From Flavobacteriales bacterium UBA7878 (GTDB taxonomy: Bacteria; Bacteroidota; Bacteroidia; Flavobacteriales; Schleiferiaceae): DNA of 64,000 nucleotides. The translations under genes and the position numbers were made by a program. The notes beneath the pieces are model-generated. The model did no database searches and was not told the origin of the DNA. It saw only the letters and a program-made list of their open reading frames with translations. The first letter of the stretch is position 1. Each line of letters opens with the position of its first letter. Positions 9,715 to 18,169 of the stretch are shown one piece after another. Location of the stretch: NCBI GenBank assembly GCA_002501205.1, contig DLRW01000026.1:1-64000 (forward strand), read 5' to 3'.

Positions 9715-9749
9715 AAAAAAGCCCCGCTGCAAAGCGGGGCTTTCTTTTT
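9715..9749. terminator. Bidirectional rho-independent terminator
   Basis: A perfect 7-base stem GCCCCGC/GCGGGGC (9721-9727 with 9734-9740), loop TGCAAA, flanked by six A on the left and TTTCTTTTT on the right. It serves susD (plus) and the convergent LpxD-like gene (minus). Confidence 0.9.
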
Positions 9750-9763
9750 AATAAGCTTGAGGA

Positions 9764-10702
9764 TTATTCTTCCAATTCAATGCGATTGATAATTTCCGGT
9801 AATAAGCGCAAGGAAGCCATTTCACGGTGACGTTTCCGCGCCTCATCGGCAGGGTATCCGAAATATACCTTGCCGCCGGCCAAAGACTTCGATACACCGG
9901 ATTGAGCCAGAACAACAGCTTTGTCGCCAATGGTAATATCAGAGCTCACGCCAACCTGACCCCAAAGGGTAACGCCATTGCCAATAATGGTACAGCCCGC
10001 CACACCTACTTGAGCAGCAAAAAGACATTTTTCGCCCACTAGGGTATCATGACCCACATGCACCTGATTATCGAATTTAGAGCCTTTACCAATGCGAGTA
10101 TCGGCACTTACGCCACGGTCAATAGTACAAGAAGCGCCAATTTCGACGTCATCCTCAATCACTACATTTCCGCCACTTAATAAGCGATCGAAACCTTCAG
10201 CACGCTTTTTATAGTAAAAAGCATCAGAGCCAATAACGGTATTGGCCTGGATGATAACCCGATCGCCGAGCTGGCAATTGTCGCCAATGCTCACATTGGC
10301 GTGAATCACACAGTCTTTGCCAATCTTCACTCCGTGGCCAATGGTGCAGCCTGGTTGAATGATGGTTCCTTCTCCAATTTCAGCATCATTTGCAATCGCA
10401 GCTGTACGTGCTTGGAAAGGGGAGAATTTGCGGGTAAGTCGATTAAAATCCCGAAAAGGATCCTCAGAAATTAAAAGTCCCTTTCCCTCCGGAACTTCCA
10501 CCTCTTGATTGATGATGATAGTTGTTGCCGCAGAGTTTAGGGCCTTTTGATAATATTTAGGATGATCTACAAAAACCAGATCACCCGGACGAACACGATG
10601 AATTTCATTAAATCCATAGGTGAGGTGTTCAGCCTCGCCAAGGAAGCCGCATTGCAGAAAATCTGCTAATTCGGAAAGTTGAAGCGGCTTTTTGAAATCC
10701 AT
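9764..10702 (-). CDS. LpxD-like N-acyltransferase paralogue (left-handed beta-helix)
   Basis: A 312-residue protein related to UDP-3-O-acylglucosamine N-acyltransferase. An N-terminal domain (about 1-100) precedes many hexapeptide repeats such as IGEGTIIQPGCTIG, forming a left-handed beta-helix, then a short helical end. The catalytic-type histidine is present in VHVGHDTLVG, but where true LpxD has a second conserved histidine (GHLKIG in the other copy here) this protein has VSSDITIG. It may therefore use a different substrate or have altered activity. Its start overlaps the efp stop as TAATG, implying translational coupling. A real lpxD lies in the same cluster at 14102-15115, so this is a paralogue. 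Confidence 0.85.
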   Translation of the reverse strand: MDFKKPLQLSELADFLQCGFLGEAEHLTYGFNEIHRVRPGDLVFVDHPKYYQKALNSAATTIIINQEVEVPEGKGLLISEDPFRDFNRLTRKFSPFQARTAAIANDAEIGEGTIIQPGCTIGHGVKIGKDCVIHANVSIGDNCQLGDRVIIQANTVIGSDAFYYKKRAEGFDRLLSGGNVVIEDDVEIGASCTIDRGVSADTRIGKGSKFDNQVHVGHDTLVGEKCLFAAQVGVAGCTIIGNGVTLWGQVGVSSDITIGDKAVVLAQSGVSKSLAGGKVYFGYPADEARKRHREMASLRLLPEIINRIELEE

Positions 10703-11271
10703 TATTCGCCTTTGTAACGTTCTTTATAATCGCCGGAAGCAGTGTCGATCACCACTTTTTCACCTTGGTCGATGAATAAAGGTACACGAATTTCGGCACC
10801 AGTTTCAACCGTTGCAGGCTTCAAGGTGTTAGTGGCGGTATCGCCTTTAATTCCGGGTTCGGTATAGGTAATTTCCAATGCAACCTTTTGAGGGAGCTCA
10901 CACACTAAGGGGCGATCCTCGTCGGCATGGAACAATACCTGACATTCCATACCCTCTTTTAAGAATTGAGGGGCGTTGATTAATTCTTTAGGGATGGTGA
11001 TTTGGTTGAAATCATCCATGTTCATGAAGTGCCATCCGCTGGGATCTTCGTATAAGAACTGATAGTTCCGGTTTTCGATCCGAATAATTTCCAATTTCGA
11101 TCCGGAAGGGAAGGTGTTATCAATTACACGACCGGTATCGAGGTTCCGTAATTTAGTGCGCACGAAAGCTGGGCCTTTGCCGGGCTTTACGTGAAGAAAT
11201 TCAATGATTTGATGAGGGTTACCGTTAAAGGTGATGCACAATCCATTACGGATATCTGAAGTATCTGCCAT
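10702..11271 (-). CDS. efp: Translation elongation factor P
   Basis: A 189-residue EF-P with three beta-barrel domains: a KOW-like N-terminal domain starting MADTSDIRNGL, the central OB domain (about 65-125) and the C-terminal OB domain with TLKPATVETGAEIRVPLFI. EF-P relieves ribosome stalling at proline stretches. The tip lysine that is modified in many bacteria is Lys32 in PGKGPAF. A longer reading from 11289 adds six residues, but the start at 11271 is preferred: it gives the family length and begins 15 bases after a perfect -7 box (11294-11287) that the longer reading would overlap. No EpmA or EpmB gene is visible here. Confidence 0.95.
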   Translation of the reverse strand: MADTSDIRNGLCITFNGNPHQIIEFLHVKPGKGPAFVRTKLRNLDTGRVIDNTFPSGSKLEIIRIENRNYQFLYEDPSGWHFMNMDDFNQITIPKELINAPQFLKEGMECQVLFHADEDRPLVCELPQKVALEITYTEPGIKGDTATNTLKPATVETGAEIRVPLFIDQGEKVVIDTASGDYKERYKGE

Positions 11272-11286
11272 CTTAATGATTTTGAG

Positions 11287-11294
11287 CAAAAATA
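11287..11294 (-). promoter_or_regulatory. -7 box for efp
   Basis: The reverse strand reads TATTTTTG, a perfect TAnnTTTG, 15 bases before the preferred efp start. No TTG at the ideal spacing upstream. It suggests efp can be transcribed apart from the lpx genes. Confidence 0.45.
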
Positions 11295-11301
11295 TTAAAG
11301 C

Positions 11302-11922
11302 CTATTGATAATCGGTCACCCTTAAATGCTGATCACAAAGAAAGCCTTCGTCTTCATTGTAATTTGTACCGATTAAAAGGCTGCGATCTTCGATTTCATT
11401 TTCCAATAAGTCCCGAAACCACTGGACTCCCGCCTGATCGAGGTTGGAAGTGGGTTCATCCAAGATAATCAACTTTGCTTCTGAAAAAAGTGCCAAACAA
11501 AGTTTTAGGCGCTGCTTCATGCCGGAGCTCAGAAAGCGGATTTTTCGCTTAGCGGCCTCTTCCAGCATGGCTTTCTGGATAATTTCCTGCGGCCCCAGCT
11601 GATTTTTAAAAGGTCTAAAGCCCTGAGCAGTTTTCAAGAATTCCAACACATTCAACTCTTCGATTAACTCGAAATAGGGTGCGGCATAGGCAATATTTAA
11701 AGCCGCACTTTGCATATCTACTGCCTGCCCATCTATAGAATGCTGGACTGTTCCTTCGCTAAGACTTAGGGCGCCGAAAGCCGTTTTCAGAAAGGTGGAT
11801 TTACCGCTGCCATTGGCACCAAGTATGGCCCAATGACTACCTGCCTCGATTTCGAGATCGAGGTTTTGAAACACTATTTGACCGGGAAAGCGACGACCGG
11901 CCTTCCGGTATTCTAATTTCAT
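11302..11922 (-). CDS. Stand-alone ABC transporter ATP-binding protein
   Basis: A 206-residue single ABC ATPase: Walker A GANGSGKST at residues 35-43, signature LSSGMKQRLKL at about 136-146, Walker B LIILDEP followed by TSNLDQ near 152-164. No permease gene is adjacent. It starts directly against the lpxA stop, within the lipid A block, and precedes efp. Its size and simple layout suggest the ATPase of a CcmA-like or small export system, with the membrane partner elsewhere; transport of an envelope component is possible but not shown. Function beyond ATP binding and hydrolysis cannot be assigned. Confidence 0.87.
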   Translation of the reverse strand: MKLEYRKAGRRFPGQIVFQNLDLEIEAGSHWAILGANGSGKSTFLKTAFGALSLSEGTVQHSIDGQAVDMQSAALNIAYAAPYFELIEELNVLEFLKTAQGFRPFKNQLGPQEIIQKAMLEEAAKRKIRFLSSGMKQRLKLCLALFSEAKLIILDEPTSNLDQAGVQWFRDLLENEIEDRSLLIGTNYNEDEGFLCDQHLRVTDYQ

Positions 11923-12705
11923 TTACTCGAGGCGGAAACCTTTCATAATTCCGGTCTGTGAATTCCGGATAAAAGTGAGAATCTCATCCCGATCCTGGGT
12001 AGCTTCGAAGTCGGCCTCAATGATTGATAAAGCCTGACTTACATTGTAATTCTTCTGGAAAAGAATACGGTAAATATTCTGTACCTCATTGATCTGCTCA
12101 TTGGTATAACCTCTTCGGCGCAAGCCAATCGAGTTGATGCCGGCATAGGATATAGGTTCTTTGGCTGCTTTTACAAAGGGAGGGACATCTTTACGAACCA
12201 GCGATCCACCACCAACAAAAGCATGGGTGCCAATTTTTGCAAATTGTTGTACCGCGCAAAGTCCACCAATTATGGCCCAATCGTCTACTTCAACGTGACC
12301 AGCCAGGAGTACCCCATTTACAACGATGCAGTTTTTGCCAATCACGCAATCGTGTGCTACGTGAGCGGTGGCCATAATCAGGCTATTGTCGCCGATTACG
12401 GTTTTGCCCAAAGCCTTGGTGCCTCGGTTGATAGTTACAAATTCACGGATGGTTACATTATTTCCGATTTCCACGGTACTGTCTTCTCCTTCGAATTTCA
12501 AATCCTGGGGAATGGCAGAAATCACAGCACCCGGAAAAATTCGGCAGTTCTTACCGATGCGGGCACCTTCCATAATTGTAACATTGGATCCAATCCAGGT
12601 ACCTTCTTCAATCACCACATTTTTATGGATGGTGGTAAAAGGTTCGATTACCACGGTAGGGGCAATCTTAGCACTGGGGTGGACGTAGGCGAGAGGTTGA
12701 TTCAT
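11923..12705 (-). CDS. lpxA: UDP-N-acetylglucosamine acyltransferase LpxA
   Basis: A 260-residue left-handed beta-helix enzyme that transfers a 3-hydroxyacyl chain from ACP to the 3-OH of UDP-GlcNAc, the first step of lipid A synthesis. Hexapeptide repeats fill the first 185 residues; the catalytic histidine lies in ATAHVAHDCVIG; the C-terminal helical part has GLRRRGYTNEQINEV, a hallmark of LpxA. Length matches the family. The start overlaps the lpxC-fabZ stop by one base, giving tight coupling. Order lpxD, lpxC-fabZ, lpxA is the normal Bacteroidota arrangement. Confidence 0.97.
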   Translation of the reverse strand: MNQPLAYVHPSAKIAPTVVIEPFTTIHKNVVIEEGTWIGSNVTIMEGARIGKNCRIFPGAVISAIPQDLKFEGEDSTVEIGNNVTIREFVTINRGTKALGKTVIGDNSLIMATAHVAHDCVIGKNCIVVNGVLLAGHVEVDDWAIIGGLCAVQQFAKIGTHAFVGGGSLVRKDVPPFVKAAKEPISYAGINSIGLRRRGYTNEQINEVQNIYRILFQKNYNVSQALSIIEADFEATQDRDEILTFIRNSQTGIMKGFRLE

Positions 12706-14105
12706 TATTTGTTCTTTTCTTTAACGATCTGCGCCATCATTTCGGCTTCACAAACCAGTGAGCTGCCTACATAGGCTTTTCCGGTCATCTTTACGATGCC
12801 GCGGCGGATCGGTTCTGTCATCACCAATTTAAAGATCAAAGTGTCGCCGGGAACAACTTGTTTCTTGAAACGAACATTGTCAATCTTTAAGAAGTAGGTG
12901 AGGTAGTTTTCGGGGTCGGGTACGGTGCTTAGGGCCAGAATACCTCCAGCCTGTGCCATTGCTTCCACTTGTAATACGCCTGGCATAACCGGAGCTCCCG
13001 GGAAGTGACCTTCAAAGAAAGGCTCGTTCATGGTTACGCTTTTAACCGCCATAACATGATCTTCACTAATCTCCATTACCTTGTCTACCAAGAGGAATGG
13101 TGGGCGGTGGGGGAGAATATGCTGAATTTCAGTTACGTTATAAACCGGTTTTTGGTCGGGGTCATAAGCCGGAATATCGGCGCGTTGCATTTGTTCTTTC
13201 ATGGCTTTGGCTAACAGTTTGGCGAAAGTAGTATTGGCTTTGTGTCCAGGTTTTGAAGCAATAATTTTTCCCTTAATAGGAGCACCCACTAAACGAAGGT
13301 CGCCAATTACGTCCAATAATTTATGACGGGCGGCTTCATTTGTGAAGTGTAAGTCGAGATTATCCAGGATGCCATTGGATTTAACGGATACCTGCTCTTT
13401 CTTGAATGCCTTTTTTAGTTTCTCCAATTTCTCAGGTGAAAGCTCCTGATCCACGTAAACAATGGCATTATTTAAATCGCCACCACGAATTAAGCCGTGG
13501 TCGAGTAGTAGTTCTAATTCATGCAAAAAGCTGAAGGTACGGCATGGGGCAATTTCCGATTTGAAATCACTCATTCGATGGAGTTGTGCACTTTGGCTAC
13601 CCAATACCTTGGTGCCATAATCCACCATAACCGAAACCTGATATTCATCGGCGGGAACGGCAATCAGCTCTACATCTTCTTCAGCATCGTAAAAACGAAT
13701 GCTTTCCTTGATTTCAAAACACTGTTTGTCTTTGTCCTGAGCTTTAGTGCCTGCTTCTTCCAATACCTTAACGAAGGGCAGGCTGCTGCCATCCATAATT
13801 GGCATTTCGGGTCCGTCCACTTCAATTAAGCAATTGTCGATATCCAGACCGGTTAGGGCCGCTAAAACATGCTCAACTGTGCTTACCGCGGCAGCGCCTT
13901 TTTCGAGGGTTGTTCCTCGCTCAGTATGGGTTACAAAGCTGGCCAGAGCAGGAACCTCGGGGGCTCCATCCAAATCTACACGTTTAAAAACTACTCCGTA
14001 GTCGACTGCTGCCGGTTGAAAATGTAAACTTACTTCGGCTCCGGTATGGAGGCCAAAGCCAGAGATTTTAACACTCTGACTTAAGGTGTTTTGTGGCTTG
14101 CTCAT
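12705..14105 (-). CDS. lpxC: Bifunctional LpxC-FabZ (UDP-acyl-GlcNAc deacetylase / 3-hydroxyacyl-ACP dehydratase)
   Basis: A 466-residue fusion. Residues 1 to about 305 are LpxC, the zinc deacetylase that commits UDP-acyl-GlcNAc to lipid A: STVEHVLAAL has a zinc histidine and HKLLDVIGDLRL holds the second histidine and the aspartate. Residues about 320-466 are FabZ: IQHILPHRPPFLLVDKV with the catalytic histidine and GHFPGAPVMPGVLQVEAMAQ with the catalytic glutamate. FabZ consumes the 3-hydroxyacyl-ACP pool that LpxA and LpxD need, so the fusion balances fatty acid and lipid A synthesis. The fusion is known across Bacteroidota. It overlaps lpxD by four bases and lpxA by one. Confidence 0.97.
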   Translation of the reverse strand: MSKPQNTLSQSVKISGFGLHTGAEVSLHFQPAAVDYGVVFKRVDLDGAPEVPALASFVTHTERGTTLEKGAAAVSTVEHVLAALTGLDIDNCLIEVDGPEMPIMDGSSLPFVKVLEEAGTKAQDKDKQCFEIKESIRFYDAEEDVELIAVPADEYQVSVMVDYGTKVLGSQSAQLHRMSDFKSEIAPCRTFSFLHELELLLDHGLIRGGDLNNAIVYVDQELSPEKLEKLKKAFKKEQVSVKSNGILDNLDLHFTNEAARHKLLDVIGDLRLVGAPIKGKIIASKPGHKANTTFAKLLAKAMKEQMQRADIPAYDPDQKPVYNVTEIQHILPHRPPFLLVDKVMEISEDHVMAVKSVTMNEPFFEGHFPGAPVMPGVLQVEAMAQAGGILALSTVPDPENYLTYFLKIDNVRFKKQVVPGDTLIFKLVMTEPIRRGIVKMTGKAYVGSSLVCEAEMMAQIVKEKNK

Positions 14106-15115
14106 GAACCTTTGATGCTTTTTTGGAGCTCGCTAATTAATTTGGGCAATTTGCGGAAATATACATAGGACTTACGGTAATCAGAAATCCCGAAGGCGGG
14201 ACTGCCCATGATTACGCTGTCATCTTCAACATTATTCATAATTCCGCTTTGGGCGGCAATCTTTACTCGGTCGCCAATTTTAAGGTGACCGGAAATACCA
14301 ACCTGACCACCAATCATACAATTAGCGCCTACCTTGGTGGATCCTGCAAGGCCGGCTTGTGCAGCAATTACGGTGTTTTCACCAATCTCCACATTATGCC
14401 CGATCTGAATCAGGTTGTCGAGCTTAACGCCCTTACGAATGATAGTTGAACCTAAAGTAGCACGGTCGATTGTAGTGTTGGCACCGATCTCTACCCCATC
14501 TTCAATGCGAACATTTCCGATTTGAGGCACTTTGGAATATTCAGATCCTTTCGGCGCAAAGCCAAATCCATCAGCTCCAATGATAACTCCGCTGTGAATG
14601 CTCACCTGATTGCCAATTTGGCTATCGCGGTAAATGTGCACTCCACTTTGGATAATGCATGCTTCGCCAATGCTGCTATTAGGACCAATTACCGTATTGC
14701 CATAGATCTTAGTGCCTTTACCAATCTTTACACCGGCTCCAATTTGACAGCCAGCTCCGATATATACATCTTCAGCGATTTCAGCTGAATCGGCAATAAT
14801 GGCGCTGGGTTCTATGCCGGTCTCGGTATTTTGCAAACTGCTATAGGCTTCCAATAATTTCGCGAAGGCACCATAAGCATCTTTTACCCGAATAAGGGTA
14901 GAAGTAATTGCATTTTCGGGCTTAAAATCTTCCGATACAATTACAACCGATGCTTGAGTCTCGTATATATAGGAGGTGTATTGCGGATTGGCTAAGAAGC
15001 TCAGGGTACCCGGCTTTCCTTCTTCGATCTTGCTGAGATTGTGGACTTTAACCTCGGGGTTGCCGTCTACTTTACCCTGCAGCATGTCGGCAATTTGTTG
15101 CGCGCTGAATTCCAT
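14102..15115 (-). CDS. lpxD: UDP-3-O-acylglucosamine N-acyltransferase LpxD
   Basis: A 337-residue enzyme that adds the second 3-hydroxyacyl chain in lipid A synthesis. It has the N-terminal uridine-binding domain (MEFSAQQIADML to about residue 100), a run of hexapeptide repeats, and both conserved histidines, in IQIGHNVEIG and ISGHLKIG, plus a helical C-terminus. It leads the lipid A operon, with a perfect -7 box just upstream, and its stop overlaps the lpxC-fabZ start by four bases. This is the canonical copy; the paralogue at 9764-10702 lacks the second histidine. Confidence 0.96.
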   Translation of the reverse strand: MEFSAQQIADMLQGKVDGNPEVKVHNLSKIEEGKPGTLSFLANPQYTSYIYETQASVVIVSEDFKPENAITSTLIRVKDAYGAFAKLLEAYSSLQNTETGIEPSAIIADSAEIAEDVYIGAGCQIGAGVKIGKGTKIYGNTVIGPNSSIGEACIIQSGVHIYRDSQIGNQVSIHSGVIIGADGFGFAPKGSEYSKVPQIGNVRIEDGVEIGANTTIDRATLGSTIIRKGVKLDNLIQIGHNVEIGENTVIAAQAGLAGSTKVGANCMIGGQVGISGHLKIGDRVKIAAQSGIMNNVEDDSVIMGSPAFGISDYRKSYVYFRKLPKLISELQKSIKGS

Positions 15116-15120
15116 TGGCC

Positions 15121-15128
15121 CAAAAGTA
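15121..15128 (-). promoter_or_regulatory. -7 box for the lpx operon
   Basis: The reverse strand reads TACTTTTG, a perfect TAnnTTTG, five bases before the lpxD ATG. No well-spaced TTG is seen upstream. The transcript would be nearly leaderless. Confidence 0.5.
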
Positions 15129-15141
15129 CAAATAAAGGCTC

Positions 15142-16365
15142 TTAGGAGCTGAGTAAGGATTTGGGGCTAAATAGGAAATATTTGACCACCGGCTTTGCTA
15201 AAGCACTGATATTAAGTTGATCTGCTGCTTCGGTAATATCTACTAAGCTGCCATCCTTATACAGTAAATTAATGCGATCTTTTTCCGGATTGTAAGCATT
15301 GTTGCTTATTTCTTGTTGGAAGATCAAGTAGCGGGCATCTTTTTCACTAATTCCGTATTTCTCCGTTACCGCTTTTCTGAGCTCCAACATTTCATCTTCC
15401 GTCCAGGGATGATCTTGCATGCGCACCCCTAATAAATTTCGATCGAGCAGTCGATTGCAAAGCATGGCTAAGGTGGTGTCTTCGCTTTTACGCCATTCCT
15501 TAATGGCCGCCATGATATCATTATCATCCAATTCGGCATACTGAGCCACTAAGGCCTTTCTGCCTTCCGGTAGAGCCCCACTTAAAAAAGGTCTTAATAC
15601 CGACGGCATCGGCATGCTATCGGTATAAATCATACGGGCTCTTTTCAAAATTTGAATTAAGAGATACTCGGCCCCTAAAACGGTTTTATGCAAATAGACC
15701 TGCCAATACATTAAGCGGCGGGCGACAATAAATTTCTCTACGCTGTAAATGCCTTTGGAATCCACTACAATCTGGTCATCAGCCACATTGAGCATGGTGA
15801 TTAACCGCTCCGAATTAATTTTCCCTTCGGTAACTCCAGTGTAGAAACAATCCCGACGTAAATAGTCGAGGCGATCCATATCTAGCTGAGAGCTAATTAA
15901 TTGATGCAAGAATTGCTTGGGGTAACGATCCATAAAGATATCGATACCCAATTGCAATTTACCCTCGAACTCTAAATTGAGTTCTTCCATAAAGGCCAGG
16001 GAAAGGGCTTCATGATCGATACCCGGCACAATGGAGTTTTCCAGAGCGTGGGAGAAGGGGCCATGACCGATATCATGTAAAAGTATCGCAATGTATACGC
16101 CTTCTTCTTCCGCTGGCGTAATTTCGTGACCTTTCTCGCGAAGGAGGTGAACGGCTTTCCGCATTAAATGCATCGCGCCAAGCGCATGATGAAAGCGGGT
16201 ATGATAGGCTCCGGGGTAAACCAAATAGGTTAACCCCAATTGAGTGATTCGCCTTAATCGTTGGAAATAAGGGTGTTCCAGCAAATCAAAAATAAAGGGG
16301 CTGGGAATCGTAATGAAGCCGTAAATCGGATCGTTAAGTATCTTAAGCTTATTGGTACGCCTCAA
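15142..16365 (-). CDS. HD-domain phosphohydrolase (dNTPase/SAMHD1-like)
   Basis: About 407 residues of the HD superfamily. The metal-binding set is visible: HTRFHHALGAMHL, the HD doublet in ILLHDIGHGPFSHALE, and the later aspartate in SSQLDMDRLDYLRRD. Such proteins hydrolyse dNTPs or other phosphate esters; the substrate is unknown. The reading frame stays open to 16464, but homologues begin close to KILNDPIYGF, so I place the start at the TTG at 16365 (MRRTNKLKIL); the longer start would run into the porX start. It is divergent from porX with only about 40 bases between starts. The exact start is uncertain. Confidence 0.82.
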   Translation of the reverse strand: MRRTNKLKILNDPIYGFITIPSPFIFDLLEHPYFQRLRRITQLGLTYLVYPGAYHTRFHHALGAMHLMRKAVHLLREKGHEITPAEEEGVYIAILLHDIGHGPFSHALENSIVPGIDHEALSLAFMEELNLEFEGKLQLGIDIFMDRYPKQFLHQLISSQLDMDRLDYLRRDCFYTGVTEGKINSERLITMLNVADDQIVVDSKGIYSVEKFIVARRLMYWQVYLHKTVLGAEYLLIQILKRARMIYTDSMPMPSVLRPFLSGALPEGRKALVAQYAELDDNDIMAAIKEWRKSEDTTLAMLCNRLLDRNLLGVRMQDHPWTEDEMLELRKAVTEKYGISEKDARYLIFQQEISNNAYNPEKDRINLLYKDGSLVDITEAADQLNISALAKPVVKYFLFSPKSLLSS

Positions 16366-16367
16366 AA

Positions 16368-16396
16368 TTGTATACTTGTTGGGCAGGGTAAATTCG
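16368..16396 (+). promoter_or_regulatory. Promoter of porX
   Basis: TTG at 16368-16370 and TAAATTCG at 16389-16396, spacer 18, match TTG / TAnnTTTG with one mismatch in the -7 box. The box ends 11 bases before the porX ATG, giving a very short leader. Confidence 0.45.
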
Positions 16397-16407
16397 AAAA
16401 CGAAAAT

Positions 16408-17967
16408 ATGGACAATATTCAAATCCTTTGGGTTGATGACGAGATAGATCTTCTGAAACCTCATATATTATTTCTGGAAGCCAAAGGTTACCAGGTAGAC
16501 ACAGCCAATAATGGCTCCGATGCACTGGATATGGTGCAGGAAAAACGCTACCAAATGGTCTTTCTGGATGAGAATATGCCAGGTATGGATGGCCTGGAAA
16601 CTTTACAACATATCAAAGAGAAATTCTCAACACTGCCGGTGGTGATGATCACTAAGAGCGAGGAGGAGAGCATTATGGAGGATGCGATTGGTTCGCAAAT
16701 CAGCGATTATTTGATTAAGCCGGTAAACCCCAATCAAATTCTGTTAACGCTTAAAAAACATTTGGAAAACCGCCGCCTGGTGAATGAGAAAACCACCAGC
16801 AATTACCAGCAAGAGTTTCGCCAATTGGCGATGGACCTGGCCATGGTGCGCGATATTGAAGGTTGGGAACAGCTTTTTAAGCGCTTAACTTATTGGGAAC
16901 TGGAGTTGGATAAGCTCGAGGATGAGAGCCTGAATGAAATTTTACGTTCTCAAAAGAGTGAAGCCAATGCCCAATTCTTCCGCTTTGTACAGAATAATTA
17001 TGAAGATTGGTTTGCCTATCCGGAGGATGCGCCGATAATGAGTCATACACTGGTGCAAAACTGGGTGCGCCCAAGTTTGGATAAGGATCAACCTTTTTTC
17101 CTGGTGGTGATTGATAATCTGCGCTATGATCAATGGAAGGTGATTCAGCCCGAAATTGAAAAGTACTTTAGTATAGAGGAGGATCGCACCTATTGGAGCA
17201 TCTTACCTTCTGCCACTCAGTTTGCTCGAAACTCGCTGTTTGCAGGATTAATGCCGGCGGAGATCAAGAAACGTTTCCCCGATAAATGGGTGGAAGACAA
17301 TGAGGATGATGAGGGTAAGAATAATTATGAAGCCGACTTTTTTGCGGATAATCTCAAGCGCTTGGGCTTTGGTAGCCGCAGCATGGGTTATGAGAAAGTA
17401 ACCAATCATAATTATGGTAAGAAGCTTTCGGAGAACCTCAATAATTTACTGAAGAATGATGTGAATGTTATTGTCTACAATTTTGTGGATATGCTGAGCC
17501 ATGCTAAAACCGATATGAAGGTGATTCGCGAATTAGCGGATAATGATAAAGCCTATCGATCTTTAACCTTAAGCTGGTTCCGCAATTCACCCCTTTTGGA
17601 TATGCTGCGCCAATTAAGTGAGAAGAAGATTCCAGTGCTCTTAACCACAGATCATGGAACCATTAATGTGGTAGATCCAACCAAGGTGGTAGGCGATCGT
17701 AGCCTCAACACTAATTTACGCTACAAGAGTGGTCGTGGCATGAGCTATCAGGGCAAGGATGTTTTGGAGATTAAAGATCCGGAGGCGGTGCATCTGCCCA
17801 AGCAAAACATCAATAGCGCTTACATCTTTGCTAAGGAAGATTTGTTTTTCGCCTATCCCAATAACTTCAATCACTATGTGAAGTATTATCGGAATACCTA
17901 TCAACATGGAGGCGTAAGTTTAGAGGAGATGATTATACCCTTCGTAAATCTAAGCCCAAAGTCCTAA
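16408..17967 (+). CDS. porX: PorX, response regulator with PglZ phosphatase domain (T9SS regulator)
   Basis: A 519-residue protein, the length expected of PorX. Residues 1-120 are a receiver domain: acidic pair Asp10-Asp11, phospho-acceptor Asp54 in VFLDENMPGMDG, Thr82 and Lys104. A helical linker leads to an alkaline-phosphatase-fold PglZ domain (about 205-519) with metal ligands suggested by VIDNLRYDQW, NFVDMLSHAK, TTDHGTINV and YQHGG. PorX works with the kinase PorY and a sigma factor to control type IX secretion genes, and in homologues cleaves oligonucleotides. The reading from 16261 was rejected because the receiver begins at MDNIQILWVDD. Three T9SS cargo genes lie elsewhere in this window; porY is not here. 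Confidence 0.94.
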   Translation: MDNIQILWVDDEIDLLKPHILFLEAKGYQVDTANNGSDALDMVQEKRYQMVFLDENMPGMDGLETLQHIKEKFSTLPVVMITKSEEESIMEDAIGSQISDYLIKPVNPNQILLTLKKHLENRRLVNEKTTSNYQQEFRQLAMDLAMVRDIEGWEQLFKRLTYWELELDKLEDESLNEILRSQKSEANAQFFRFVQNNYEDWFAYPEDAPIMSHTLVQNWVRPSLDKDQPFFLVVIDNLRYDQWKVIQPEIEKYFSIEEDRTYWSILPSATQFARNSLFAGLMPAEIKKRFPDKWVEDNEDDEGKNNYEADFFADNLKRLGFGSRSMGYEKVTNHNYGKKLSENLNNLLKNDVNVIVYNFVDMLSHAKTDMKVIRELADNDKAYRSLTLSWFRNSPLLDMLRQLSEKKIPVLLTTDHGTINVVDPTKVVGDRSLNTNLRYKSGRGMSYQGKDVLEIKDPEAVHLPKQNINSAYIFAKEDLFFAYPNNFNHYVKYYRNTYQHGGVSLEEMIIPFVNLSPKS

Positions 17968-17984
17968 GGAAATATTTGAATAAG

Positions 17985-18038
17985 AAGGTCAGAAACATTC
18001 GATTATACATCGGATGTTTCTGACCTTTTTTTGTTTTT
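17985..18038 (+). terminator. Strong terminator after porX
   Basis: A 19-base stem (17985-18003 with 18009-18027, one G-U pair) closes a 5-base loop and is followed by a T-rich tract. It is far longer than most terminators and separates porX from the following cassette. Confidence 0.88.
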
Positions 18039-18169
18039 CAATGGAGTATGCAAGCATTTTAATGTTCATTAAAACAGGTATTTGAGGCGGGGCTAAAAAA
18101 TATTTTTCTTTTCAAATTAAACTATCCTCGACTTTCTAAGTCTACAAGTGGTACTAATGATTTATACTT

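Noticed and set aside
10702..11271. EF-P hypusination by the nearby DHS-like enzyme
   Set aside because: The EF-P has a modifiable Lys32, but the DHS-like protein lacks the eukaryotic His-His pair, is in a separate polyamine operon, and bacterial EF-P is not known to be hypusinated.
12223..12774. Plus-strand open frames opposite lpxA and lpxC
   Set aside because: Frames mirror the hexapeptide-repeat coding strand and carry no domain or start signal.
16261..16407. Longer porX reading starting at 16261
   Set aside because: It runs through the opposite-strand HD gene; the receiver domain begins at 16408 just after a promoter.
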